Below are positions 1 through 8,566 of a stretch of DNA of 44,604 bases, one piece after another. Position numbers and translations under genes: made by a program. This stretch comes from Bacteroidota bacterium (GTDB lineage: Bacteria > Bacteroidota > Bacteroidia > Bacteroidales > F082): the NCBI GenBank assembly GCA_023396415.1, contig JAEWWJ010000009.1:1-44604 (forward strand), read 5' to 3'. The notes beneath the pieces were generated by a model. The model did no database searches, was not told the DNA's origin, and saw nothing but the letters and a program-made list of their open reading frames with translations. The stretch's first letter is position 1, and every line of letters begins with the position of its first letter.

Positions 1-423
1 CATTTGGTGTATGTTTTGATGGGCGACGGCGAACAGCAAGAGGGGCAAATTTGGGAAGCTGCTCTACATGCAGGTGCCAAAGGCCTAGATAATTTGATTG
101 CTATTATTGATTACAATGGCAAACAAATTGATGGGCCGGTGGACGACATCATTTCGCTTGGCGACTTAAAGGCGAAATACGAAGCTTTTGGCTGGTCGGT
201 GATGACTTTCGATGGCAATGATATGAACGAGGTTATAGAAACCCTGCATTTGGCCAAGGAATACACCGGAAAGGCTGCGCCTGTAATGCTGCTGATGAAA
301 ACCGAAATGGGTTTTGGTGTTGACTTTATGATGGGAACCCACAAATGGCATGGAACCGCTCCCAACGACGAACAAAAAGAATTGGCATTGAATCAGTTAG
401 AACAAACGCTTGGCGATTATTAA
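1..423 (+). CDS. Transketolase, N-terminal (TPP-binding) subunit, 5' truncated
   Basis: This is the C-terminal end of the small subunit of a split transketolase, which moves two-carbon units between sugar phosphates in the pentose phosphate pathway. The reading frame is open from the first base, so the start lies outside the window. The thiamine pyrophosphate motif is visible: it opens with GDGEQQEG near the left edge and closes with DYN about 28 residues later. The partner subunit begins 20 bases after the stop codon, so the two are surely co-transcribed and together replace the single-chain enzyme. A split deoxyxylulose-phosphate synthase or another TPP enzyme is less likely, given the match to transketolase and the neighbour. 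Confidence 0.93.
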   Translation, partial: HLVYVLMGDGEQQEGQIWEAALHAGAKGLDNLIAIIDYNGKQIDGPVDDIISLGDLKAKYEAFGWSVMTFDGNDMNEVIETLHLAKEYTGKAAPVMLLMKTEMGFGVDFMMGTHKWHGTAPNDEQKELALNQLEQTLGDY

Positions 424-442
424 TCAAAATCAAAACAAACTA

Positions 443-1393
443 ATGGAATTTACTATTCTTAATCATCAAGATACACGTTCAGGTTTTGGAGCCGGACTGG
501 CTGAACTTGGAAAAATAAACCCCAAAGTTGTGGCTTTGTGTGCCGACCTTATCGGCTCGCTAAAAATGGATGCTTTTGTGAAAGAGTTTCCCGAAAGATT
601 TTTTCAAGTCGGTATTTCTGAGGCCAACATGATTGGCATGGCTGCGGGCTTAACTATTGGTGGCTATATTCCTTTTACAGGCACTTTCGCTAACTTTTCA
701 ACGGGCAGGGTGTATGACCAAATCAGACAATCTGTCGCCTATTCGAGCAAAAATGTTAAAATTTGTGCTTCACATGCAGGCCTCACCTTGGGCGAAGATG
801 GCGCCACCCACCAAATACTTGAAGACATCGGCATGATGAAAATGTTGCCCGGAATGACAGTGGTCGTACCTTGCGATTATAACCAAACCAAAGCGGCAAC
901 AATGGCCATTGCTGACTTTGAAGGCCCTGTATATTTGCGTTTTGGCCGTCCAAAAGTACCCAATTTCACTCCCGAAGATCGTCCTTTCATCATTGGAAAA
1001 GCCGATGTGTTGGCCGAAGGTGCTGATGTTAGCATTTTTGCCAACGGTCATTTGGTTTGGAAGGCTGTGGAAGCACTTCGGCAATTGCGCAGTCAAGGCA
1101 TCAACGCCGAGCTCATCAACATACACACTGTGAAGCCTTTAGATGTGGAAGCCGTGCTTCAATCGGTGCGCAAAACAGGCTGTGTGGTAACTGCCGAAGA
1201 ACATCAACGCAATGGTGGCTTGGGCGACAGCATCGCTCAATTGTTGGGCCGCCAACTCCCTTCTCCAATAGAGATGGTGGCTGTGGACGACCAATTCGGG
1301 CAGAGCGGAACGCCGGAAGAGTTGCTCACCGCTTATGGGCTAGATACCAAAGATATTGTCGAAGCTGCAAAAAGGGCCATTGGTCGTAAATAA
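443..1393 (+). CDS. Transketolase, C-terminal subunit
   Basis: This is the pyrimidine-binding and C-terminal half of the split transketolase (316 residues). The segment FQVGISEANMIGMAAG around residue 55-70 holds the glutamate (E60) that activates thiamine pyrophosphate. The GLTLGEDGATHQ stretch and a C-terminal transketolase domain follow. The frame is open back to a TTG at 410 inside the upstream gene. I chose the ATG at 443 because it avoids that overlap and because MEFTIL is a natural beginning. The short spacing to the N-terminal subunit supports one operon. No clear hairpin terminator follows; aroK begins 48 bases downstream and may be co-transcribed. Confidence 0.95.
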   Translation: MEFTILNHQDTRSGFGAGLAELGKINPKVVALCADLIGSLKMDAFVKEFPERFFQVGISEANMIGMAAGLTIGGYIPFTGTFANFSTGRVYDQIRQSVAYSSKNVKICASHAGLTLGEDGATHQILEDIGMMKMLPGMTVVVPCDYNQTKAATMAIADFEGPVYLRFGRPKVPNFTPEDRPFIIGKADVLAEGADVSIFANGHLVWKAVEALRQLRSQGINAELINIHTVKPLDVEAVLQSVRKTGCVVTAEEHQRNGGLGDSIAQLLGRQLPSPIEMVAVDDQFGQSGTPEELLTAYGLDTKDIVEAAKRAIGRK

Positions 1394-1441
1394 TCCTTCG
1401 CGGCTTTTTTAAGGCTGCGTTCACCTAAGCTGAATAAAAAA

Positions 1442-1954
1442 ATGCGCGTTTACCTGATCGGTTATATGGGTTCAGGAAAATCTACCGCTGCCAAACGCTT
1501 GTCGGCATTGCTCAATATGCCTTCTTTTGACTTAGATGTGTTGTTTGAAGAACGCTATAAAATAGAAATCAGTTCTTTTTTTCAACGTTATGATGAAACG
1601 TTGTTCAGAAAGCTTGAAAGTGGATTGCTGAAGGAAACCACCAACATTCCTGAGGGCATTATTGCAACCGGAGGTGGAACGCCATGTTTTTATGACAACA
1701 TCCATTGGATGAACCAAAACGGCATCACTGTTTATATTCGTATGTCGCCGGTAAGCATCGCTGAACGTCTGAAAACCTCTAGAAAGAAAAGACCTTTGGT
1801 TGCAAATAAAGACGAAAATGAGCTACTGCCCTTTATTCAAGAAAGTATGCGGCAGCGCAATATTTTTTACAGTCAAGCCCAAATCATAGTCAAAGGCGAA
1901 AACTTGGATCTGAAAGCTCTATCCGATAAAATAATCGGTTTGTTGCAAGACTAA
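1442..1954 (+). CDS. aroK: Shikimate kinase
   Basis: The enzyme phosphorylates shikimate at the 3-hydroxyl with ATP, the fifth step of the chorismate pathway to aromatic amino acids. At 170 residues it has the family's usual length. The Walker A motif GYMGSGKST covers residues 7-15. D30 and D32 (FDLD) fit the magnesium and shikimate-binding aspartates, R56 fits the substrate arginine, TGGGT is at 76-80, and KKRPL at 115-119 is the lid arginine. It is cytoplasmic. It follows the transketolase pair on the same strand, which is metabolically sensible because transketolase supplies erythrose 4-phosphate, but the linkage may be accidental. About 200 bases of AT-rich DNA without a recognisable gene follow. 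Confidence 0.95.
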   Translation: MRVYLIGYMGSGKSTAAKRLSALLNMPSFDLDVLFEERYKIEISSFFQRYDETLFRKLESGLLKETTNIPEGIIATGGGTPCFYDNIHWMNQNGITVYIRMSPVSIAERLKTSRKKRPLVANKDENELLPFIQESMRQRNIFYSQAQIIVKGENLDLKALSDKIIGLLQD

Positions 1955-2156
1955 GGCTAACTTTTTTGTCAAAGGACATTTACGCGTACGACCCAATATT
2001 TTTACTGAAAATTTGAAAATATTGTTGGCGAAGGTGGCACAATTTTATCACGCGTCAACTTTTAAAACCTTCATTTTTATTTCGTAAAAAAGATGATAAA
2101 ATAATTGCAATTCCTTTTGGTATGTGTTATTTTTGCTTCGACAACAGCCTCAAACG

Positions 2157-2681
2157 ATGAAAATCAACACCAAACACTTGAGCAGGACGATAATTTCGTT
2201 GCTGCTATTATTATTCTGCACTTTTGCAAGTCGTGCACAGCAACACGCTTTACCATCGGTAAAGCTCATCAACAGTAGAGGAAAGCATGTAGATGCGACG
2301 ACCATTCGCTCCAACGGTAGTCCTATTCTAATGATTTTTTGGAAGCTGACGGATAAATCTTCAGCTGAAAACCTTAAAAACATGTACCAAATCATGCAAG
2401 ATTCTCTTTTAGGAGATAAAGTACGTTTGATTGCTATTTGTACCGACAATCAAACCGCCTCTTATCAGGTTAAGCCTTGGCTTGATGCCCAAGAACTTGA
2501 TCTTGAGGTCTATTACGACATCAATGGTGATTTTCAGCGGGCCATGGGTGCTAAGCCTCCGTTTTCGATTTTATTCGATAATACCATGAAAGTGCATTGT
2601 CAGCAAGCAGGTTATTACTCGGGTAACGGATCGGTGTTGTGTGCTAAAATCCGTGAGTGCGTGCAAACAATTCAGCCTTAA
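2157..2681 (+). CDS. Exported thioredoxin-fold (TlpA-like) protein lacking the CxxC cysteines
   Basis: The 174-residue protein has a signal peptide (hydrophobic LLLLLFCTFASRAQ, residues 16-28) and the outline of a TlpA/redoxin domain: a strand ending FW at 61-62, the region where the family carries WCxxC, a VRLIAICTD strand at 89-97, and a PP near 134-135 where the cis-proline is expected. The usual FWATWCGPC reads FWKLTDKSS, so both redox cysteines are replaced (D66 and S69). Disulfide exchange is therefore unlikely; a binding or structural role is inference. The frame extends to a TTG at 2124, but the ATG at 2157 gives a clean signal peptide. Convergent with the transporter downstream, 55 bases between stops. 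Confidence 0.75.
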   Translation: MKINTKHLSRTIISLLLLLFCTFASRAQQHALPSVKLINSRGKHVDATTIRSNGSPILMIFWKLTDKSSAENLKNMYQIMQDSLLGDKVRLIAICTDNQTASYQVKPWLDAQELDLEVYYDINGDFQRAMGAKPPFSILFDNTMKVHCQQAGYYSGNGSVLCAKIRECVQTIQP

Positions 2682-2736
2682 ATGAAGGTGATCCTGATGA
2701 GCTAGCTTTTTACTTCCTGAATCTATGGGGGAGATT

Positions 2737-4092
2737 TTATTGAACGATATCGTCAGTATCTTTAACAAAAACAACCGAAATGGCCCCTAAAAGAAGCATG
2801 AATCCTGCTGCCACCAATGCATAAATGGCATTGCCGTTGTAAAAGTATTTCACGATGGGACCGCCAAAAACGCCATTCATAATCTGTGGGAAGGTGATGA
2901 AAAAGTTAAAGATGCCCATATAAACGCCCATTTTGTGGGCAGGGAGGCTTCCGGCAAGAATGGCATAAGGCATGGCGAGAATGCTGGCCCAAGCAATACC
3001 AACGCCAATCATACTGAGGTGGAGCAACCATTTCATTTCGGGTGAAGTAATAAAAATGATAGAGATCATCCCTAAACCACCGATGGCAAGGTTAATGGCG
3101 TGGGTATGTTTGCGTCCTACTTTTGCGGCAATTACCGGCAGCGCCATGGCAAACATGGCTGCAATCAAATTGTAGGTTCCAAAAATAACACCCACATAAT
3201 CGCCTGCTTCGTTAAAGGCTGCCGAGCTGCGGTCGTGTGGCGATAAACCCCACACATGTTGCGCTAGGGCAGGAGTGGTGAACACCCACATGGAAAACAA
3301 AGCAAACCAGGAGAAAAATTGCACCAGTCCCAACTGTTTCATGGTCTTAGGCATTTGGGCGAAATCTTTGAAAATCTCCATGATACCTACTGACGATTCT
3401 TCTACATCTTCGCTTTGATGATCATCGAAGGAGGCTTGCTCTTCGGGCGAATATTCTTTGGTGGTAAAAACCGTCCATAAAATGGAGGATACCAAAACGG
3501 TAGCACCTACAATAAATGAAAGCTTCAGGCTCATGGGAACTATGCCTTCACCGGCTACTTCATCATATCCTAACCAGTTGGAAAAAACATAGGGCAAATA
3601 AGAGCCAATAACGGCTCCAATTCCAATTAAAAGGGTTTGAACAGAAAAACCCAATGTGCGCTGGTCGGTGGGTAGTTTGTCGGCTACCAAGGCTCTGAAA
3701 GGTTCCATGGCCACGTTCACCGAGGCATCCATGATCATTAACATACCGGCACCAATCCACAACGGAGGCAAAATGGAAGCAAACATAGGTGAGTTGGGCA
3801 TCAGAATCAGTCCCACTGCCGTCATAATGGCACCAAAAAGGAAATAAGGTCGGCGACGGCCAAGGCGGGTCCAGGTGCGGTCGCTGTAATGCCCAATGAT
3901 GGGTTGAACAATCATTCCGGTGATGGGTGCTACCAGCCAAAACCATGAGAGATGTTCTACGTCAGCTCCAAAGGTTTGCAAAATGCGGCTCGCGTTGGCA
4001 TTTTGCAAGGCAAAGCCCATTTGTATCCCCATGAAGCCGAAGCTCATGTTCCATATCTGCCAAAAACTTAGGCGTGGTTTGGTTTTTATCAT
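2737..4092 (-). CDS. MFS sugar transporter of the SLC45/GPH type
   Basis: A 451-residue integral membrane protein with about twelve hydrophobic segments. The loop after the second segment reads GHYSDRTWTRLGRRRPY (residues 67-83), the D-R-x-R-x-G-R-R signature of SLC45-like and glycoside-pentoside-hexuronide type carriers. A hydrophilic central loop near residues 215-240 (EEQASFDDHQSEDVEES) separates the two six-helix halves. Relatives carry sucrose, maltose or glucose with protons; the substrate here cannot be read from sequence. No glycoside hydrolase or sugar regulator sits beside it, which is unusual because Bacteroidota maltose transporters often lie in such clusters. It is transcribed alone, divergent from the SRPBCC gene. 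Confidence 0.85.
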   Translation of the reverse strand: MIKTKPRLSFWQIWNMSFGFMGIQMGFALQNANASRILQTFGADVEHLSWFWLVAPITGMIVQPIIGHYSDRTWTRLGRRRPYFLFGAIMTAVGLILMPNSPMFASILPPLWIGAGMLMIMDASVNVAMEPFRALVADKLPTDQRTLGFSVQTLLIGIGAVIGSYLPYVFSNWLGYDEVAGEGIVPMSLKLSFIVGATVLVSSILWTVFTTKEYSPEEQASFDDHQSEDVEESSVGIMEIFKDFAQMPKTMKQLGLVQFFSWFALFSMWVFTTPALAQHVWGLSPHDRSSAAFNEAGDYVGVIFGTYNLIAAMFAMALPVIAAKVGRKHTHAINLAIGGLGMISIIFITSPEMKWLLHLSMIGVGIAWASILAMPYAILAGSLPAHKMGVYMGIFNFFITFPQIMNGVFGGPIVKYFYNGNAIYALVAAGFMLLLGAISVVFVKDTDDIVQ

Positions 4093-4277
4093 GATGAAGC
4101 ATTTTTAGAATCGGTAAAATTAACAAAACAAGTTTTAGTTGCTCTTTTAATGCCAAAAAAACTTCTTGTCCATTCGTCGAATGAAAAAAGCTTTTCAATT
4201 CAAAATGCATAGATATGAAAAATTAACTTTCAACGAAAGAACTTTTTTGTGAACGAGATGTTTACTAAATAAAAACT

Positions 4278-4745
4278 ATGTACCAACTGCATACGCGTCT
4301 TTTTGTGAACGCATCGTTAGAAGAGGTGTGGGAATTTTTTAGTTCGCCACATAACCTTCAAAAAATTACACCTGCATCTATGGGTTTTGTGATTAAGGCC
4401 GGAGGTGAAGGAAAAATGTATCCCGGACAAATCATTGCCTATACTCTGAAGCCCATTGCCGGCATCCCGATGAATTGGGTGACTGAGATTACACATGTTG
4501 CTGAAAAGAAATTTTTTGTGGACGAACAACGCTTCGGGCCGTATAGGATGTGGCATCACGAACACCATTTTAGGCAAGTTGATGACGGCGTTGAAATGGA
4601 AGACGTTGTGAGTTACCTCATGCCTTTTAGTTTTTTAGGAAAAATAGCCCACTGGCTTTTTGTAAAACGTCAGCTACAGACCATTTTCGACTACCGCACA
4701 CAAGTGGTTAGCCGTTTATTTCCGCGTGCCGAGAACAAGAAATAA
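4278..4745 (+). CDS. SRPBCC (START-like) ligand-binding family protein
   Basis: A 155-residue cytoplasmic protein that opens with the typical SRPBCC pattern, ASLEEVWEFFSSPHNLQKITP (residues 12-32), followed by strands and a C-terminal amphipathic helix. The middle (FVDEQRFGPYRMWHHEHHF) matches the subgroup often labelled cell-division inhibitor or SRPBCC family protein. The fold is a hydrophobic pocket that binds small ligands; the ligand and role are unknown. The ATG at 4278 follows AT-rich DNA and sits 185 bases from the divergent transporter start. The esterase gene starts 49 bases downstream on the same strand. Confidence 0.8.
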   Translation: MYQLHTRLFVNASLEEVWEFFSSPHNLQKITPASMGFVIKAGGEGKMYPGQIIAYTLKPIAGIPMNWVTEITHVAEKKFFVDEQRFGPYRMWHHEHHFRQVDDGVEMEDVVSYLMPFSFLGKIAHWLFVKRQLQTIFDYRTQVVSRLFPRAENKK

Positions 4746-4794
4746 TCCATCGAAATTAAAATTGTTTAGTTTTGTTAGAACAAAAACACATCAA

Positions 4795-5931
4795 ATGAAC
4801 AATAAAATAGTCCTTTTTTTACTTATGGTTGCCGGATTTGTACATAAGCCTGCTTATTCACAAGCTACGGTGCAGGCAAGTTTTGTGTTCGAGGGCCTCG
4901 AACGCAGTTACCTTTTATATGTTCCTGCCAGTTATTCAGCACAAAATGCCGCGCCACTTTTGCTGAACCTTCATGGTTATGGTTCAAATATGATGGAGCA
5001 AATGCAATATGGCGAATTTCGTCCGATTGCTGATACGGCCGGATTTATATTGGTAGTACCTAACGGAACTCCCGACTTTAACAACACCATGCACTGGAAC
5101 ACTTTCGGAACTTCAAATGTGAATGATGTTGGTTTTTTATCAGCTTTAATAGACACCATATCAGCACATTATAATATTGATGATCGTCGTCTTTACAGCA
5201 CAGGAATGAGCAACGGCGGATTCATGTCCTACAGTCTTGCCTGTTTTTTGAACAATAAAATAGCTGCCGTGGCTTCGGTTACCGGAACAATGACCACCGC
5301 TAATTTTATGAATTGTACTCCTTCGCGACCCATTCCGGTGATGCACATTCATGGAACGGCTGACGGAACAGTGCCTTACAATGGAAACGCCTTCTTTTTG
5401 TCGGTGCCGACTATTTTAACCCACTGGATTGATGCCAATCATTGCACATCAACGCCGGTAGTAACGCAATTGCCCGATGTAAATACTACTGATGGTTGTA
5501 CTGCCGAACATTATCTATACGGTGACGGCGATGCAGGAACAACGGTGGAACATTATAAAATTATTGGTGGCGGACATTCATGGCCCGGAGCACCACTGAA
5601 CATCAATGTTACCAATATGGATTTTAGTGCAAGTGCAGTTATTTGGCAGTTTTTAAGAAAATATAATCTTTCAGGCTTACTTTCGGTCAGCAATGAATTG
5701 GCCAATGCCGATGTGCATGTGGGACCCAATCCCTCAAGCGGAAAACTATTGGTCAACACTCAAAACGAATTGCTTAACCAAGTTCGGGTTTTTGATGCTC
5801 AGGGACGACTTTTACAGCAAATCGAAGCCGAAAGCAACTCCTTACAATTGGATTTGAAACAAAAGGGCCTCCTTTTTATTCAAGTCAACACCAAAACAAA
5901 GACGAAGGTTTTCAAAGTGGTGAATGAATAA
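4795..5931 (+). CDS. Secreted alpha/beta hydrolase, PHB-depolymerase/LpqC-type esterase with T9SS sorting domain
   Basis: A 378-residue exported enzyme. Residues 1-23 form a signal peptide. The hydrolase core includes LNLHGYGSN (58-65, oxyanion region), the nucleophile elbow GMSNGG (S139), HGTADGTVPYNG with the likely acidic residue D190, and GGGHSWPG with H261. This arrangement belongs to polyhydroxybutyrate depolymerase, feruloyl and acetylxylan esterase-like enzymes. Residues from about 306 (VHVGPNPSSGKL to FKVVNE) form a type A sorting domain, which predicts export by the type IX secretion system and attachment or release at the cell surface. The frame opens earlier (TTG 4726) inside the previous gene; the ATG at 4795 gives the signal peptide. 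The natural ester substrate is unknown. Confidence 0.87.
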   Translation: MNNKIVLFLLMVAGFVHKPAYSQATVQASFVFEGLERSYLLYVPASYSAQNAAPLLLNLHGYGSNMMEQMQYGEFRPIADTAGFILVVPNGTPDFNNTMHWNTFGTSNVNDVGFLSALIDTISAHYNIDDRRLYSTGMSNGGFMSYSLACFLNNKIAAVASVTGTMTTANFMNCTPSRPIPVMHIHGTADGTVPYNGNAFFLSVPTILTHWIDANHCTSTPVVTQLPDVNTTDGCTAEHYLYGDGDAGTTVEHYKIIGGGHSWPGAPLNINVTNMDFSASAVIWQFLRKYNLSGLLSVSNELANADVHVGPNPSSGKLLVNTQNELLNQVRVFDAQGRLLQQIEAESNSLQLDLKQKGLLFIQVNTKTKTKVFKVVNE

Positions 5932-5932
5932 C

Positions 5933-5967
5933 AAAAAGAGGTCAGCTAACTACTGGCCTTTTTTTGA
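5933..5967 (+). terminator. Rho-independent terminator of the esterase gene
   Basis: A hairpin with a GG(T)CAG/CTGGCC core flanked by A-rich and T-rich arms begins two bases after the esterase stop codon and ends in a run of seven T. Spacing and T-tract fit an intrinsic terminator. Confidence 0.75.
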
Positions 5968-6079
5968 AGGTAGATCATAAACTTTATTTCGGAAGTCAGG
6001 CTCACAGTGGATGTGATTGCATTCAACCAACGGTATAATTTTAAAAAAAGACAAAAAGGTCTTTTATGTAATTATTTTA

Positions 6080-6087
6080 TATATTTG
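6080..6087 (+). promoter_or_regulatory. Bacteroidota -7 element upstream of the DUF2249 gene
   Basis: TATATTTG matches the TAnnTTTG consensus of the Bacteroidota primary sigma factor. It lies 40 bases before the ATG at 6128, giving a leader of about 35 bases. No good -33 TTTG was found at the usual distance. Confidence 0.4.
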
Positions 6088-6127
6088 CCGGACAGAAAAT
6101 CTTAAAACTTTTTAATCTTTTAAAATT

Positions 6128-6355
6128 ATGGACTTATTAGATGTAACGAAAATCGAACCAAGGTATAAACACCCTACAATATTTCAGAAATATGAGGATC
6201 TACTTGTTGGTGAAGCTTTTATCCTTCAAAACGATCACGATCCAAAACCACTTTATTATCAGTTTACCGCAGAAAAAGGTAAAGAGTTTGGTTGGGAATA
6301 TTTACAACAAGGCCCTGAAGTTTGGGAAGTGAAAATTAGCAAGTTAAAGGTTTAA
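6128..6355 (+). CDS. Small DUF2249 domain protein
   Basis: A 75-residue cytoplasmic protein matching the DUF2249 pattern: an early EPRYKHPTIF segment, LLVGEAFILQNDHDPKPLYYQ starting near residue 25, and a C-terminal FGWEYLQQGPEVWEVKISK. DUF2249 proteins have a small TusA-like alpha/beta fold and in other bacteria often sit near genes for nitric oxide, anaerobic or iron-sulfur metabolism, but their biochemistry is not settled. The HDPKPLYY motif with its conserved histidine is present. The TusA cysteine is absent (there is no cysteine in the protein), so sulfur transfer is unlikely. It stands alone between its own promoter-like element and a hairpin downstream. Confidence 0.8.
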   Translation: MDLLDVTKIEPRYKHPTIFQKYEDLLVGEAFILQNDHDPKPLYYQFTAEKGKEFGWEYLQQGPEVWEVKISKLKV

Positions 6356-6412
6356 CACCCTGTTTGTTGTTGTACTTGAAATAAAAAATCAGACCAACTG
6401 CCTATAGCGATT

Positions 6413-6443
6413 CATAAAACCGGACTTAAATTCCGGTTTTATG
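6413..6443 (+). terminator. Perfect 12-bp hairpin after the DUF2249 gene
   Basis: CATAAAACCGGA (6413-6424) pairs with TCCGGTTTTATG (6432-6443) across a 7-base loop. It lies 57 bases after the DUF2249 stop codon. The T-run is inside the stem and only four long, so it is a plausible rather than a strong terminator. It could work for either strand. Confidence 0.6.
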
Positions 6444-6963
6444 ATTGGCTTTCAGTCGTGGTTTTGTTGATCAGCGGATTTTTAAATATATACCTAAGGG
6501 ATTTTTGTTTGTCGGCGGCTATTTTGTTCGCCGCAATTGCGGAAATTGTTGTCCATCGAAATGTTGCTTTTTGTGTTAATAATAGGGATTGGCGGATTTT
6601 AAGATTTTGATATGAGTACGAAATCAATTCGCGAATCGCAACACTCTACTGAAAAACAATTCAGGGGCTACCTATTCTTTTTTGGTAATTTACAAATTGG
6701 ATAAGTTGCCTAAGGGTTCCTAACATTGTATCAAAGTGTAAAGTTTAGTTTTTTTTAAAAAATGTTCGATTTTGTAAAATATTCAGGGTACAAAATCATG
6801 GTAAAAAAAACAAATCGGTAAAACCGATACAAATAAGGTACACAATAGTATAAATTACCAACTAACAACACAAAATAAACCTATGGTTGAATATACATAA
6901 AGTGCTGACATATTCGGCGTTATGTAGGTTTCTTATTTTTAGGTGTTAGGTTGCTTTGGGGGG
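6444..6963. other. Gene-free AT-rich stretch between DUF2249 and mnmE
   Basis: About 520 bases without a credible gene. A 62-codon frame on the minus strand (6439-6627) has no family resemblance and is probably chance. The segment holds two similar short stretches, GCGGATTTTTAAATAT near 6474 and GGCGGATTTTAAGATT near 6592, a GGCGGC...TTCGCCGCAATTGCGG patch near 6515-6542, and a 6-bp hairpin ATCGGT-AAA-ACCGAT at 6814-6828. It may contain decayed repeats or a small RNA, but nothing can be assigned. Confidence 0.4.
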
Positions 6964-8367
6964 TTACTTTCCGATACAAAATTTACTAAAAATATTCCCT
7001 AAAATCTCGTCTGTGTATATCTGCCCCGTGATGGTCCCAAGGTGATACAGCGCGGTTTTAATGTCAATGGCGATAAGATCAGTAGAGAGGCCGGTATGCA
7101 GGTTTTTTTCTACATCGGTTAAGGCTATTGAGGTTTTTTTTAGTGCGTGAAAATGCCGCACATTACTCACAATGGTGTCGGCCTGAAAGGTGAATTTCTT
7201 CACGGCTTTGCTCAAGCTATCGGCAATCAGCTGGATGTTTTCTTTGCGTTTAGCCGAAACAAAAATCGTTTCGAGTTCGACCATCTCGCGAAAACGAGCG
7301 GGAACCTCATCAATTTCGTCAATTTTATTGCTAATTAGAATGAAATGCTTATCGTGTTCCTTTACCAACGCATTAAATTCTTCAAACATCTCATCGGCAG
7401 ACTCACCTTTACAGACTGATAAGTCGCAGACATATAGGATAATAGCTGCTTGTCGAATTTTTTCAAAGGTTTTTTCAATCCCCATGTTTTCAATCAGGTC
7501 GTCGGATTGGCGCAAGCCGGCAGTATCAATAAACCTAAAGTTGTATCCATCAATGACGATGGTGTCTTCAATCACATCGCGTGTTGTACCGGGAATGTCG
7601 CTTACAATTGCTTTTTCTTCGTTGAGGATAGCGTTGAGCAGGGTAGATTTCCCAACATTTGGTTTGCCGATGATGGCTACCGGAATTCCCGTTTTGATCA
7701 CATTACCCGTCTTGAAACTGTCAGTAAGCAGTTTGATTTCTTTTTGGATGTCGTGGATAAGTTTGATAAATGCCTTTCTATCTGCAAATTCCACATCCTC
7801 TTCTGCAAAATCAAGCTCCAATTCAATGAGTGAAGCAAAATCAATGAGATTTTTGCGCAGTTGTTCAATTTTATTTGAAAAGGTGCCGCGCATTTGTTTG
7901 ATGGCGAGTTCATGGGTTGTTTTGGAGTTGCTGGCAATCAAATCGGCCACGGCCTCGGCTTGGGTGAGGTCGAAGCGACGATGGGCAAAGGCACGCATGG
8001 TAAATTCGCCGGCCTCTGCCGGACGCGCGCCTTGCTCTAAAAGCAGATGCAACAACCGCTGCTGCACATACACCGATCCATGACAGCTGATTTCAACCAC
8101 ATCTTCGCCGGTGTAGGAGCGTGGCCCTTGAAAAAAAGACACAAGTACCTCATCCAAAACATCTTCACCATCATAGATATGGCCAAAATAGCTTTTGTGA
8201 CTTTCGGCCTGCTGCGGATTGAAATGCTTGGTCTGTGCCTTAAAAAGCTGTCCTACAAGCGAAAAGCTGTCAGGCCCTGAAATGCGCACCACTGCGATGG
8301 CGGCCATACCGGCTGCTGTTGACAGGGCGAAAATGGTGTCTTTGGAGTGAAAGTTGAATGGGTTCAT
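6964..8367 (-). CDS. mnmE: tRNA uridine-5-carboxymethylaminomethyl GTPase MnmE (TrmE)
   Basis: With MnmG this GTPase makes the 5-carboxymethylaminomethyl modification of wobble uridines in certain tRNAs. The protein is 467 residues. The N-terminal tetrahydrofolate-binding domain begins IFALSTAAGMAAIAVVRISGP. The G domain inside the helical region shows GKPNVGKST (about 234-242), DIPGTTRD, DTAGLRQ and NKID. The chain ends FCIGK, the conserved C-terminal catalytic cysteine motif. A TTG at 8400 could extend the frame by 11 residues; the ATG at 8367 is the better start and lies 21 bases after a TACCTTTG promoter element. No MnmG is in the window. It is divergent from the ABC-F gene. Confidence 0.96.
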   Translation of the reverse strand: MNPFNFHSKDTIFALSTAAGMAAIAVVRISGPDSFSLVGQLFKAQTKHFNPQQAESHKSYFGHIYDGEDVLDEVLVSFFQGPRSYTGEDVVEISCHGSVYVQQRLLHLLLEQGARPAEAGEFTMRAFAHRRFDLTQAEAVADLIASNSKTTHELAIKQMRGTFSNKIEQLRKNLIDFASLIELELDFAEEDVEFADRKAFIKLIHDIQKEIKLLTDSFKTGNVIKTGIPVAIIGKPNVGKSTLLNAILNEEKAIVSDIPGTTRDVIEDTIVIDGYNFRFIDTAGLRQSDDLIENMGIEKTFEKIRQAAIILYVCDLSVCKGESADEMFEEFNALVKEHDKHFILISNKIDEIDEVPARFREMVELETIFVSAKRKENIQLIADSLSKAVKKFTFQADTIVSNVRHFHALKKTSIALTDVEKNLHTGLSTDLIAIDIKTALYHLGTITGQIYTDEILGNIFSKFCIGK

Positions 8368-8387
8368 CGCGATTGATTTGGTAGCAA

Positions 8388-8395
8388 CAAAGGTA
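8388..8395 (-). promoter_or_regulatory. -7 element of mnmE
   Basis: Read on the minus strand the sequence is TACCTTTG, an exact TAnnTTTG match, 20 bases upstream of the mnmE ATG. No -33 TTTG is seen at the standard 19-21 base spacing. Confidence 0.42.
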
Positions 8396-8566
8396 AGCAA
8401 TAAGCCAAAATACTACCATGGATTGCTCTAAAATGTCAACAATCAGTGGGTTGGAAAGCGGTGTCTTTTGATGGAGGCATTCTTAGGTGTTTTATCATTT
8501 CTTTTTATGGTTTCATTTCACCAGATAATGCTGTAAAGCTCAGGCACAGGCTTTGCGAAAAAAACC

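Noticed and set aside
6439..6627. 62-codon minus-strand frame in the gene-free region
   Set aside because: No recognisable family, no good start context, and it overlaps the hairpin at 6413-6443. Probably chance in AT-rich DNA.
7190..8083. 297-codon open frame on the plus strand
   Set aside because: It lies wholly antisense to mnmE, which is certain from its motifs; the frame is a shadow with no domain features.
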